From positions 32,580,885 to 32,644,884 of the forward strand of contig JAQFVV010012394.1 in the NCBI GenBank assembly GCA_028023455.1: a DNA stretch of 64,000 nucleotides. Direction: 5' to 3'. How positions within the stretch are numbered: position 1 is the stretch's first letter; each line of letters begins with the position of its first letter. The notes under the pieces are model-generated. The model was not told where the DNA came from. It was given only the letters and a program-made list of their open reading frames with translations, and did not search any database. The position numbers were made by a program, and so were the translations under genes. This DNA comes from Epiperipatus broadwayi. Taxonomy: Eukaryota > Onychophora > Udeonychophora > Euonychophora > Peripatidae. Below are positions 45,300-58,131 of the stretch, piece by piece.

Positions 45300-46454
45300 T
45301 TTGGAAACCAAGAATGTGATACTATTGGAAAATTATGATCTGATTGGACACCACCACATCAAAGGAATGTGTTATTAGATACATACATTGATAATGTATA
45401 TCAGGATATTATTAATGAAATTAGACTTAAACAACATGAATGCATTACGTAATTTAGTGAAAAGACAGGATATTATTATAAACCAGCTGACAAAGGTGGA
45501 TCAATAGTAATTATGAATAAAGATGATTATGTTAAAAAAGCTCTGGAGCTTTTAGATGATAAAATTTTTTATGAGCCTATTTCACTAACCACTATTAATT
45601 CATTAGTCAAGGGTATACTTTTTAGTTTAAAAGATATGAGAGCTAGGGGTCTTATAAATAATAATGTATATAACTTTTTAGTACCAACCAAAATTCATCC
45701 TAGTAGTTTTTATATTTTGCCAAAGATTCATAAACCTGGTTGTCCAGGCAGACCTATTGTAGCTAGTATTGGTAGTCCTACAGAAAATATTTCAGCATAT
45801 GTTGATAATATTATTAAATTTATTCCACCATCATTTAATTCTTATGTTAAAGATACTACTCATTTTCTTTGTGTGTTAGAAAATATTAAATCTGAATTAC
45901 CAGTTGATTGTTTTTTGGTTACTTTAGATATTGTATCATTATACACAAATATACCTCATGATGATGGAATTGAGGCTATTAAATGTGCTTTACAAGATAG
46001 AGAGTATGATCATGGTCTTATTACTACTATGGTTGAACTAATATATTTGGTTTTAAGAAATATTTTTTTTACTTTTGATTCTAGATACTATTTACAGAAA
46101 CAAGGTACTGCAATGGGTACGAAGATGGCACCAAGTTATGCGAATATTTTTATGTCAAAACTGGAGTCCTCTATACTTGATAATGCTAAGCTGAAACCTC
46201 ACACTTGGCTTAGATATATAGATGACATTTTCATGATATGGCCACATAGTGAAGTTGAACTTCATAATTTTTTAAGTTATTTAAATAATTTTAATAAACA
46301 TATTAATTTCACAATGAATTTTTCAAAAAGAATCGTCATTTTCTTGATGTTGAAGTTATTTACACTAATAGAGTTCTTACTTCTACTGTATATAGGAAAC
46401 CAACTGATAATAACTGCTATCTACATTTTTATAGTAACCATCCTAAACATTTAA
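45300..46454 (+). pseudogene. Penelope-like reverse transcriptase, right copy
   Basis: The frame 45513-46454 holds all RT motifs (ILPKIHKPGCPGRPI; TLDIVSLYTNIPHDDG; GTAMGTKMAPSYANIF; YIDDIFMIW). Upstream, near 45437, about 32 bp present in the left arm are missing, and one A is lost near 45481, so the RT frame is detached from the N-part. It keeps the six-T homopolymer, so it reads through where the left copy breaks, but a small deletion near 46332 (AAAAAGAATCGTCATT) shifts frame and ends the ORF. Confidence 0.88.
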
Positions 46455-46486
46455 AGGCTAATATTCCTTATAGTCAATTTTTAAGG

Positions 46487-47311
46487 ATGAAGAGGATTTG
46501 TAATGATGAAAAATTTCTTCAACAAAATAATAGTATTTTATATAATAGATTGCTCAATATGAGATATCCTAAGACATTGTTGGATAATGCAGTAAGGAGA
46601 TCTTCTTTAATTGATAGAAAGAAACTTCTTTTATCTGAAAAGAATAAAAAACAATTAGATGTTCCACCATTGGTTTTTACTTTTAATAGAGATTTACCTA
46701 ATATTAACCGGATATTGGCAAAACATTTTAACATATTACAGTCCACAGATTATTTAAAATCTATTTTTTCTGATCCACCTAAGGCTGTATATCGAAAACA
46801 TAGATCACTTAGAGATATACTTGTCAAAACAAATTTTATTAGTAGTTCTGTACAGGAAAAAGGATGTTCTCCATGTAAAGATAAAAGATGTTTTACATAT
46901 AAACATATTGTTGTGACAAAAGTGGTCTTTAGTACTAAGAATTGTAATTTCAAATGGTATATTCCTAATTACATTACATGTAAAAGTGTTAATTTGATAT
47001 ATTTCATAGAGTGTAGTAGATGTTTAAACCAGTATATAGGTGAGTCAGCAAATAGTTTACATGTCAGAATGACTAATCATAGATTTGACATTTTGCATAA
47101 GAATAAAGATAGACCAGTTTCAAAACATTTTAACTTACCAAATCATTCAATTGATGATTTAAAAGTAGTGATTCTTCAGGAAGGTTTTTCTTCTACAAGG
47201 AAGAGGAAACAAAAGGAGAGTTTTTTTATTTTTAAATTCAAGACCTTAGAACCACATGGATTGAATTTGAACACTGGAACTATTACATCTCTGGGTTACC
47301 TGGTCTCCTAA
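46487..47311 (+). pseudogene. Penelope-like C-terminal part with GIY-YIG endonuclease, right copy
   Basis: 274 codons, nearly identical to the left copy's C-terminal part. Differences include Cys to Tyr in the linker cluster (CFTYKHI against CFTCKHI), Leu to Phe in the GIY region (LIYFIEC) and Leu to Pro (FNLPNHS). The linker change removes one metal-ligand-type cysteine, consistent with this arm being the decaying one. Confidence 0.88.
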
Positions 47312-47800
47312 ATGATTTCTATATGTGTGTTTTTTATGTGAAAATTTTCTTATATGAGATTTTTTATGTAAAGATTGGTTACATGGATGTTTAATATCTG
47401 TGTTTAATTGGTTTATAGATAAATAATTAGTTCTAAATTATTGTACTTTGCACTAACTATAATTTTTGATTAAAATGTATAAGTATTTTAGTTTTTAATG
47501 AATATTAATGTGAGCACAGCTATTTTTTGTATGTGAACATAGTCTAATTTTTCTATGTATGCACATATGTATATTTTAATTTTTAATTTTGGATTTTTTA
47601 TTTTTATATTTATTTTAATTTAAATAGAATTTAAGCTTGATTAGGAGGGAATGTAGCTTTTTTTTTTTTGTTTGAATTTTGTCATTGATTGGGTAGATAT
47701 TCTGTGTTAGATTTTGTGACCAATCAGGGGGTTTTGTTAAAGTTTTAATCTTTTACCAAATCTGTAATTTTTGATTATCGCCATTTTACTGTGTATTTTT

Positions 47801-47862
47801 TTTCTTTCTGATGAAAACCAGTCCTCTGGTTGAAATATAATATTATTTGTTGGATTTATAAG
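47801..47862 (+). ncRNA. Hammerhead-like core in Penelope 3' region, right arm
   Basis: CTGATGA (47808-47814) is followed by a perfect 6-bp stem AACCAG/CTGGTT with loop TCCT, then GAAA (47832-47835) and a short AT stem (ATAT-A-ATAT). This is the order of the hammerhead core (CUGAUGA, stem II, GAAA, stem III). One extra A lies between core and stem II, and I cannot find a convincing stem I, so self-cleavage is uncertain. Penelope-like elements are known to carry hammerhead motifs. Confidence 0.4.
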
Positions 47863-47924
47863 TCTTTTTTTTTGTTTTTATATGTATTTCCTTTGGTTAG
47901 TTTGTTATATATTAATATTTTGAT

Positions 47925-48900
47925 ATATATATATATATATAAACATGTATAATCAAAGAGAGTCTGCATCAAGTGACATAATTATTTAAAAGTAGATATC
48001 AGAGATCTAATCAGTTTGATATTATTAGTAATATTTCTGTAAAAACAATTAACTTCACATTACTATCAGTAAAGACATACACATTGAAAGAGAAGTTGCA
48101 GCAGTTTGAATTACTTGCATTCTATAATGAAACAGGTTAACCATAAAATTATTTTTAAGTACTCAATATATACAGCTGTGAGGAAGAATTTAAATACCAT
48201 AATTCTGAACATGATGTGTTAAATAACCAGTTGAAGTGTCTTATTTGGTAACATAGTCATGTAGCTTTTTAACGGTGTATACATTTCTTTCAATTTAGAA
48301 GATAACGTCTGAGCAAAAGCAGTCTCTTGCATGTGACCTGTGATATCAGTACCAAGAGATCAACAATTGTTGGCAGAAAAACCACAGAAAATTCTATCAT
48401 CAGGACCTGAACTTCAATAATGTTTATAAGTATGATCAGCTTAATGTGATAGTTTGTAGACCATCTGCATAGTCACCAGTCAAGGCAGTATTTGGGATTT
48501 GAGATGGAAGGCTAAAAATTCAATGATTACACATCTAGGGTGCCATTTAAGTGCAACTTTTCATTTATATAAAACATTTTAGAAAAGAAAAATCACACAA
48601 ATTGGAATAAGACTTATCTAATATTAAATGGGACATGGTTGGATTTTGTAAAGTAGTAAAAAAAAATGAAAAGACCATTGATTTAAAATGTGGACATATA
48701 CTTTACTACAAATGTTCAAATATTTGAAGCAAAAGTTAAGTAAGATTCTTTGTAAATAAAAAGTGATAAAATGATATTGCTCAGATAGATTATATATCAA
48801 ACAGAGTGGCAAGATTAATAATTCAAATTATCAGAAGATACAAAACATAAGTAATTCAGATTTATGTCTTAACATGTTCTCATTTCTGATTTTAAAAAGT
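47925..48900. other. Unassigned AT-rich DNA
   Basis: A TA run lies at 47925-47941. No gene is recognised. The last part may belong to the 5' side of the LINE remnant that follows, but the translation gives no landmark. Confidence 0.35.
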
Positions 48901-48959
48901 AGACAAATTTTATAAGCATGTGTAAAATGTTTTTGTTCACAACAAACACAGCATTCTAA

Positions 48960-51262
48960 AACTATCATGGGGGACTTAATGCTGGAAATGGAAACAATAG
49001 AAAAATAAATGTGCTATGGATAAATTTGGTATTGGTAATAGAAATGAGAGAGGACACAAATTTATGGAATTCACAAAAAATAAAACCTATATATTATGAA
49101 TCCTTTTTTTTTTTTTTTTTTTTAAAAGCTAAATGGAAACAGACATAGAAGCATTCAAATGAAGGTATAACAGAATTGAACTATATTTTGACTAACAAAA
49201 CATATAAATTTCAGGATTATAATATTCTTAATAGATTCACACATCAAGTAATCCTAAATTATGAGATGTATGCAAAACTAGAAAGATGAAAATTATTTAA
49301 AAACAAAAAAAAAAACAGTATTAATAGTCATAAACATTCCAGTGAATTTAAATTAGAACTTGAAAATCATTTAAAAATATTAACAGATTTGGAAGATAGT
49401 TCAGACTTGAATATAACCAATAAAAAGATAATAAGTACTCTATTAAAAGTGGAAGAAAATTAATTGATATAAAAGGTAATTCATTCCAGTATCTTTTTTT
49501 TCTGAGATTGAGTATGTCAAATAGAAAGGGTATATAAAAATTAAAAAAATAATCCATAAAGATGAAATGAATATATAAAGTTTTATAAAATGGTACAAGA
49601 AAGACTTAAAATGATATAAAAATATATAATTGTATAATGACAAAGAAAATTATAAAAATCTCCAAAGTATCAAACAACATCTTGTTATTGGAAGAAAAGT
49701 TATTTTTTTGCAATAAGAAGAATAAATGGAACTATTATTAAAAAGAGAGATGACATCATAAAATGTGTGGAAGATTTCTATAAAGGTTATGTAGCAATAA
49801 AAACTAAAAAAGGTACCCTCTACAAGTACTACATCTTATTAATCCACCATGTTAAATGATAATATGGACATGCAATTAAATCTATCAGTGGTATGAGATA
49901 GTGTGGATAGTTGAAGGATGCTTAAAAGTCTGAGTTCAAATCTATATTCACTATTAGGCTCCAGATATGTGAAGAGTGCCGGTATTTCAAATAATTAGGG
50001 AAAAACTTTCAAAATTATAGAATGTATAATCAGTATCATAAAAGAAGCAGAAGGACAGATATAAAAATGACTGAAAAAGATTATACACTAAATGTCTAAA
50101 TGATAAAGATGTAGCAAATAATTGAAAGAATATAGTAGTAATATTGATATTTAAGAAAGTTGATAAAGAAGATCTTAGAAATTACAGCTCTCTCAGCTTT
50201 TTACTAGTTCTGCACAAAATCTTCATCATGATAATTACAACTTGTCTTTAGTGAACTTTGGATATTAACTAATCAACAGAATAGGATTTAAAAGTAATTT
50301 GAGAACAGGGGAGATATGCAAGAATTGAACCAAATTTTAGAAGGGATAAAAGAATATGAGTTGAATTAGGCTTTGAATTTGTAAATTATGAAGAGACATT
50401 TGATTTTACAGCCACTTTTAAGATCCCAGAATATTGTTATTGTGTGAAGAATCTTTATTAAAATGCAATTATATAATTATACTAAACAGATCAACATTGT
50501 TACAAAAAGTAGATGGAAATTATTTAAGTCATCTAGATTTCGCAGATAATGTTAATGATTTTTACAAACAATGCTTCTGAGCTCCTTGCAAGAATTAGCA
50601 GATGAAGGTAAGAAGTAGGACTAAAGATAAATGCTTAAAAGGTTAAAGTGAAATGTTCTTGAATTTTTCTCAGAAAAAAAAGTGACAATGATGAATTAAA
50701 AGAATTTAACAACTTTAGTACTTTGGTGAAAATATTAATGGATGAAGTGAATAATAGCTAAAATTAATCACAGAATTAAACTTGAGTGATTTTGATAGAA
50801 ATAACTTAATATTAAAATTAAATTTGTTTACATGTTTAAAATGGAAAGTTTTAATAGATGAGTTTTAACAGTTCTGATTTATGGAACTTTATTTGGACAT
50901 TTAATAGAAGGGCATTTCAATGAATTTAAACCACCCAAAACAGTATGGTAAAGTTTATGTTAGTTATAACAAGAAGAGATAGAAAACAAAATATACATGG
51001 GAGAAAACAAATAGGTAATACTGATATCATTAAATTAATTAAAAAATTAAAATAGGAAATAGACAGTTGATGTCTTAAAGTGAATTCTAAGTGATTATAA
51101 AAATCGTAGAAAAAGACATAAGAGTAAATAGATGAAATAAAAATGATTGCTGGTTTATTCTGAAAAAGAGAAGCTAGGGATGGAACAAACTAGGCTAAAC
51201 TTGGAGATACCTATATTGTGCAGTGGATCAAGTAATGACATTGATGAATAAGTAATGATAAT
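48960..51262 (+). pseudogene. RTE-like LINE, decayed endonuclease-RT copy
   Basis: Ordered landmarks appear in shifting frames: GDLNAGNGNNRK near 48971 (APE endonuclease GDFNA), then EMREDTN and a KNKTYI.NPFF-like stretch; near 49380 DLEDSSDLNITNKKIISTLL; near 50150 IFKKVDKEDLRNY then SFLLVLHKIF (RT fingers); near 50300-50400 ELNQILEGIKEYEL and a YEETFDF-like motif A region. The tail near 51010-51250 is the RTE C-terminus and the copy ends close to TGATAATC at 51260. It is long (about 2.3 kb) but dead. A T17 run sits at 49107-49123. Confidence 0.72.
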
Positions 51263-51659
51263 CTGAATCACCAACCAACTTTATGTTGGGCATCACATAC
51301 AAAAGTTTCAAGTAAAGCAATTAAAAACAAATGATGCCAAACACTAATGACAAAGAATTTGTATCTATAACTATTAGTGCTAAGTAAAGTATGCTTTAGC
51401 TGGTAGGTGAAAATAAAGTCATAATTCTTGATGCAAGCACATACATAAGTTCTAATACTAAATAGAAACTTATATTAGTGCTAAATGTATAATCATTATA
51501 ACAATCTTACATTCTGAAGAACTTAGGATCTGGGTTTTTTGATCCCGTTAGTGTACTGTTTATAAATTAATTACTCATGTATGATGATAATAGTGTCAAT
51601 TTTAAAAATTTCTCTTAATCTCTTAGTACCATTTCTAAACATTTAAAAAGAATTACATA

Positions 51660-52000
51660 GTCTCTCTTTTCTACATCTCATCCACAGACTTCCTCATTTC
51701 ATCCATCCATGATACACACAATACTTTTCTAGTTTTTTTTTTACTATTTGTTGGGATTCAATTTAAGGCTTTATCTATCCACCTTATCTAGCAAGTTATT
51801 AGCTCAGCTCCATTTTAATCTCTTAATTCTTTTCATAATATCAGTGATACATGTTTGTTTTTTATGCCTGATTCATCTTTACTACTCCAGAGCTATATCT
51901 CTCCATACTTTGTTGAATGAAGTCTTTGTATTTTCTTATGTTAACTGTTCAAGACGCAGATTTTTAAATAAGAACTAGTAAAAATATATATTAAAAATCT
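51660..52000 (-). pseudogene. RTE-like LINE C-terminal remnant
   Basis: Minus-strand translation gives ITDIMKRIKRLKWS, then LNPNK and a VCIMDG/WMDEMRKSVDEM-like stretch, the same tail as at 7.1-7.4 kb and 4.6-4.8 kb. Broken frames; short 3' fragment in opposite orientation to the remnant just upstream. Confidence 0.6.
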
Positions 52001-52009
52001 TTCCTTTTA

Positions 52010-52930
52010 AAGCCATATTTGTTTTTAGTGCTAAATTATTTCTAACAAAACCACTCCATTCAAGTTTAATTCTAGGTTTAATTTCATCCAGTATGGTTAG
52101 AGCAGTATTAATAAGCTAAACGCGATATTGATACACTAATTATATATGCAAATATGTGTGGATTTATGTATATATTTTGTTTAAGACAGTAATGAGTCAA
52201 AATATATTTCTGACTTACATGAAAGAAGTTCTAATCTATCCTAAATCACGGGAAAATATTATCGTAGAGAAAAGTTAAATGAAACCTATATTAACACATA
52301 ATTCATTACTCAGAATCCGTTTATCCATTTTATTTAATAAATTAAGTAGAATATTTAATTGAAATTGGCGACGTGCCGTTATATCTTTATTACTTTATTT
52401 TCAAGACAATATATATTACATTTCTAAAAAAAATAAATAAAGACTAATGATAATACGTTAGCTATTATATCTGCATTTTATCGCATTTAAGTCTTTTTAC
52501 TAAATGTTGATAATTTTATGGAAAATACCACTATTTATTATTATTACTATTTTATCTTAATAGGTCGTTACAGCAGTATTTAAAAAATCGGTGGAATATT
52601 TTAAAAAAAAAAAAAAAACATCTGTAACTGATAAAAGAAATACGTCAGTAATCATGGTAACATATATATATATATGGATTTTTTTTCATGACTTGATAAA
52701 ACAATTGATAAAAAAATAAAAAAGGCCACGTACATGTAAGTGTATATATTATATACATATTAAATTTTCTGCTTGAAGGCATTTAGGTATCCTAGCGACG
52801 AAATTCTAAAACCACTTCAAGCTTCAATATGATTTTTATTTATGTTTGAAATTATGTGATTAGAAAGTCTTTATAATCTCTCTATATAAATATTTGAAAA
52901 CCATGCACTCTTCACAAACCTGGAACTTAA
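52010..52930. other. Unassigned DNA
   Basis: No coding or repeat feature is recognised. CpGs are somewhat more frequent (AACGCGATATTG near 52119; GGCGACGTGCCG near 52367), as in other stretches that do not look like old repeats. Confidence 0.35.
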
Positions 52931-52933
52931 TTG

Positions 52934-53480
52934 TAAATATAGGGAATTTGAACTCAGACTTTCAAGCACCCACCAACTATCCACACTATCTCATACAACT
53001 GATATACATGACCACACACATGTAGAAAAGATAAATAATCACCAATATAATTATTTCATGCTAAACCAACACTCATCAGTTGGTTCAGATTATCATCTCC
53101 CACACACATATATATAATCAGTATTCAGTTTTATATTAAGATAGCAAATCTTCATACTTTAATAGACAGGCTTCAATCTACTCCAACTTTTCAGCGATAT
53201 AGATGATGGCTGAAAAGTTGGAGGTTGGAGTAGATTGAAGCCTGTCCATTAAAGTATGAAGATTTGCTATCTTAATATAAAACTGAGTACTGATTATATA
53301 TATGTGAGGGAGATGATAATCTGGATCAACTGATGCGTGCTGTTTTAGCATGAAATACAAATATTGGTGATTATTTATTTTTTTCTATATGTGTGTGGTC
53401 ATGTATTTCAGTTGTATGAGATAATGTGGATAGTTGGTGGGTGCTTGAAAGTCTGAACTCAAATCCCCTATATATAATCT
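52934..53480. mobile_element. Large foldback, AACTCAGACTTTCAAG family
   Basis: The left arm (about 52934-53195) and right arm (53209-53480) are reverse complements over about 260 bp with a 13-bp loop. Landmarks: TTTGAACTCAGACTTTCAAG at the left end against CTTGAAAGTCTGAACTCAAA at the right; GCTTCAATCTACTCC against GGAGTAGATTGAAGC at the centre. Its ordered words match the units at 37.5-38.9 kb. No ORF of substance. Confidence 0.85.
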
Positions 53481-53689
53481 ATATATAGGTAAGATAAGAG
53501 CTTCACTATTTCTCTGTTTATTTGTATTTATATCTATTATATACATGCTACTTGAATTATATATATATATGCAGTTTTTGTTATACCCACCAACCACATA
53601 CACAACATTGTAACATAATAACATCTATTATCTGCATTTCTATATACATATGCATTTTTTTTATTAATTATACTTACATTAGCTCTCCA

Positions 53690-54440
53690 CTTCACTCACT
53701 TGGATAAGCGAATAGACATCTGAAAAGGTCAAATAACCCCCAATATACATTTAGTGCTGGACGATCATTCTTCAATTAATCCAAATGTACAATATTTTCG
53801 CATCTTCATCATTTATTCAGTATTTATCAATATCAAATTATTACAGTTCAATTAACAAATTGTTCTTTTCAGATAGCAAACAAATATATAAGTATTAATT
53901 TTTAATTGTTATATTTTGATTTACAAGAGTCAAATTTACATCATCATAAACGTTGACACTTTCCACTCTAGATAAATGCTTTAATGATTATCACTAATTA
54001 TTTATTAAATTAGAGATTATCTCTAGCTCAGACATAAACTTCAGACGTCAGTTAACAATTAATATTACTTTTTAATTGAGAATAAAATTCATATCTAGAC
54101 TAGGGATAACTTTTAGTTAATAAATGATTAGTAATAATTATTACTGTATTATCTGAAATGGTTAGTATCTAAGTTACGAAAGCAGAATGTTTGATATATA
54201 TATATGCGCATGTGTGTCTGTGAGAGAGAGAGAGAGAGAGCGCGCAAGACAGAGATAGAAAGTCAGAACGGTATTTTCCTGTTCATCCAAATGACTACTT
54301 AAAATTTTCTTAGGGCATTGACATCTTATTTATTTGTTGCATATCTGCTCTGCGATATAATATGGATCAAGTCTTTCAGATTTTAATTAAGCTTATAATT
54401 TTAATTTGATATGGTGACAAATTCAATAAAAAAAATAATA
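53690..54440. other. Unassigned DNA with (GA)n
   Basis: 53695-53790 resembles an arm fragment of the foldback family (ATCTGAAAAGGTCAAATAAC, CCCCAATATACATTTAGTGC). A (GA)n microsatellite is at 54221-54241. No gene is seen. Confidence 0.45.
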
Positions 54441-55700
54441 ACCTATTCTTAATTAGAAAGCAAAACAAGCATGGAAACATCTGTGTTCTTACTTCCAAAA
54501 AACAACTACCTACTCTGGAAAAAATACTTAATAAATACACCTTCAAATGTAAACTCAAGATCAACATTAATAAAACATCAGCTTGGTTTCCTTACACTGG
54601 CAAGAATCATACACAAATTTATCATGGTAAACCAACAAATTTCCTCATATTTCCTTTCTACCTAAGCCTCTGGAATGAGACAAAAGATAAAAAAAACCTG
54701 AAAGATGATGCTGAGTACATAACCAATTTGCTCCAAAACCTACTTCTCTTTATATGCAAAAGTACACCTTTTCAATCAGCATATAACTCCAAAAATAACC
54801 TACTACTCACCAATCATAAATTTCACTAAAACCTTCACTTTGTCCATTTACTCACTCTGTAGCAAATTATTATAGTGCAGAAAAGTAGTCTCCATCTCTG
54901 TAAAATGACTTAGTTTTCCACCAACCAGTAATGGATTAGGTCTTCTCTCCATTCAAATTTTTTATAAATCCTGGCTGCACTGATATGAAGTTTTCCAGTT
55001 CTTGAATGCATTCTTCAAATAATATCCACAGACTGACCACTACCTTCATGTAGATATTTGTCTTTGCTCATAAACCAATTCCAAAGAATTTATGATCAGG
55101 TGTAATTTTTGCATGTTGGTAAATATACCTGTGGGAGCATGTATAATATGCAGTACCTGAACCTGGCTAATGATCGACAGTCTCCAATACTAGATATAAA
55201 CAACAGTCAGTTGATGCAGAAATTAAAAAAAATCCATCATTGGAATCCAAATTGTTTCACTTCCTTTTAAGACTAAATCATTATGCCTTATTACCTTTTG
55301 TTTCCTTAAATACTGCAGACTTTACACCAAAATTGATGCTTTTTGTTTCTTGTGCCATAGAAAAAAAATGCAACAGCTCTTATTCTACACTGGCACAGCT
55401 CTGAAAAATACCCAAGAGATTGTGATTACCACATATAGACAAAATAATATCACACATGATAACCTAATAGAAGCACTCAGCAAAGGCTCAATCCTGGCAA
55501 CCCGTGCAGCAATTTTTTGTTTATATATTTTGTGGTGCACCAGACATATTTTCTGCCTTGGAAACAATACCAGAAGGCACCCAGCAACATTCTCTAATAA
55601 TCTCAAACAACTGAAGGCCAGATATAGCAAAATTACACATCCCGATAATTTTACTGCTATATAGTCACTATTAAAAACCTGAGCCAGACTGTAACCTCAA
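54440..55700 (+). pseudogene. LINE copy D, 5'-truncated, decayed
   Basis: Begins in the RT after motif C: NKYTFKCKLKININKTSAWF at about 54520-54580 matches NKFSESSKLSFNLNKSSAWK of copy A; then TGKNH, KPTNFL and the post-RT region. The 55350-55664 frame ends with IFCLYILWCTRHIFCLGNNT, matching TFLTYAIWLARCRNKF of copy A, followed by FSNNLKQLKARYSKI. Frameshifts separate the pieces. The catalytic YMDD lies outside the copy or is lost. Same clade as copies A-C and E. Confidence 0.75.
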
Positions 55701-55979
55701 ATAACCAAATGACTTTTGCGGTAACAAGAACAATTTTATTTGTCACATACCTTATTTTTAACAATCTTTTAAACACTACATCTGTGTATTGAGTAGTCCA
55801 AAGAATATATTTAATTCAATCAAAAAGTATTTTTAAGCTGATGAACTAAACCCTCAGACAATGAAAATAGAATCATAGGTAATTACAATTTATTTGAATT
55901 ATTCCATTAATATCCATTTGTTTGTTCTAAAGTTATGTAGTTTTCAACCATGTATTTTTAATAATGTAATTCTTTATGA

Positions 55980-56225
<246 letters not shown>

Positions 56226-56229
56226 TAAA

Positions 56230-57205
56230 ATAATATAGAGTTATAATTATTTATTAATCACACAGAAAATATATGTAAATATTTTTAAGACAGACTATAA
56301 CTTGTATCAAATGCACCTTGAGATTTATAATAGTCAAGCAATATCTTTATTTGCTGATAGAGGGACCTCTCAAACAATGACACAAGATAGTGACTTTTAT
56401 AAAGATAAGAGCGGTGTCTTATCTTTAACCTAACTTTTCACTTATATAAACCAATCTGAAGCATCTTGATGTGGGAGCATAAAACTGTTGTTCTGTCCAT
56501 TGTTTAAGTCCACTATTTCCTATACAAATTAACATTCATGAAATCTTGCAATTTATAATATAATACTATTAATAATAATAGTATTTATTAAACAATATAT
56601 ATCTAAAACTAAACAAAATAGAATAACTCCAAACAAAGAAGAGTCTTGTATGAGGAGTTATTCATGAATCATTAAATTCCAAAATAATTGCAAAAAAAAA
56701 AGAAAGATAAGATTTGGCAAAATATATAGAAAATGACTTTACAATAATTAATACAGGCAATAAATTGTAAATGCAAAAAAAATAGCTATCAAAATAATTT
56801 ACACAAGAAGGAAAAAAACAAATAATATTTATACATAAATCATGTTCATTATAAAAAAATGTTAATACAATAATAAATACAATTATTGTTACATGTAATA
56901 TGATAATTAAAGTTTCAATGATTTTTTTAAATATATAAAATAATAAATGAGCAACATTTATTAAACAATCAGCAACAAACACCTAAATAGTCTGATATCA
57001 CTAGAATTAAATTGTCTATGACTACCCTGCAAGTTAAAATCTGATAATGCCAATTGAAAATTCTTAGCTAATATTTACATTGAACATTTTATGATATAAA
57101 AAGAAATGATGATGATATATACCAATAGTCACGCATAACAACAGACAATGCATAGAATCATCATAAATATCCTGCATAGAAGTCAGTCTAAATCTACAAA
57201 AAATA
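56230..57205. other. Unassigned AT-rich DNA
   Basis: No gene is recognised; the minus-strand frame at 56662-56982 (106 codons) is a hydrophobic low-complexity translation of AT-rich DNA without a domain. Confidence 0.4.
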
Positions 57206-57210
57206 ATATG

Positions 57211-57330
57211 CACAAGCCTTCTGGCATTCATTGATTAATCTGGTTGGTAAAGGGTGGCACTACTGTATGGAGAGTTTTCCCTGTTTAATAACAGTTATGT
57301 GCTAGCATAAAAGATGCTGATCATGTGATA
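57211..57330. mobile_element. Partial copy of the 11.55-kb MITE
   Basis: CACAAGCCTTCTGGCATTCA at 57211 through the inverted end GCATAAAAGATGCTGATCAT at 57305-57324 matches the right part of the element at 11552-11783 in the same orientation. Confidence 0.7.
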
Positions 57331-57821
57331 AAAGGGAATATCCCTTATTTTATTACAATCGACTGTTAAATAGTTTAGTGTTTACCAGTTACTAGTTAAT
57401 GCTAGATCTTTATTAAAATAATATTGTGATAATAATAATAGAATAGGAATAGTTGTAATAATATAGTAGCAGTAATAACAATAATAATTTAATAATAACA
57501 ATATGTTATTGTAAATTTAATTAATTAATGAATACAATATTGTATAGTGCAACATATTGACTAGTTTCGATGTAACTACGCATATGAAGTGACTTGTATT
57601 CAAAATCTTAGGTTTTTTAAAAAGATGATATAAAGGAATAAAAGATGACTACTAGATACATAAGTTCATTAGCTCCAAATTTAAATCCCCTTCCTCACAT
57701 TCAATGGCAACATCAGAATTGGGCTAAGGTTATAGCAGAGTACTATTGCTTGTGTTCTTCAAGAATAGAATGAAGAGAAATGTTCTTGTAAGGAAAAGAG
57801 TAACTACAGAAAGCCATGTTG

Positions 57822-58128
<307 letters not shown>

Positions 58129-58131
58129 TTA

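Larger units (their letters stand above)
40493..47882. mobile_element. Head-to-head Penelope-like element palindrome
   Basis: Two copies of one Penelope-like retroelement lie as inverted arms: left 40493-44241 (minus strand) and right 44250-47882 (plus), with an 8-bp spacer GATGGTGG (44242-44249). The arms are near identical, apart from deletions totalling about 110 bp in the right arm and point changes, so the duplication is recent. The 5' ends meet at the centre; both 3' ends carry the hammerhead-like core. Both arms stop at GTTTTTATA beside a T-run. Penelope elements are known for tandem and inverted partial copies, so this may be a normal integration product of the family; a later inverted duplication of DNA is the alternative. 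Confidence 0.88.
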
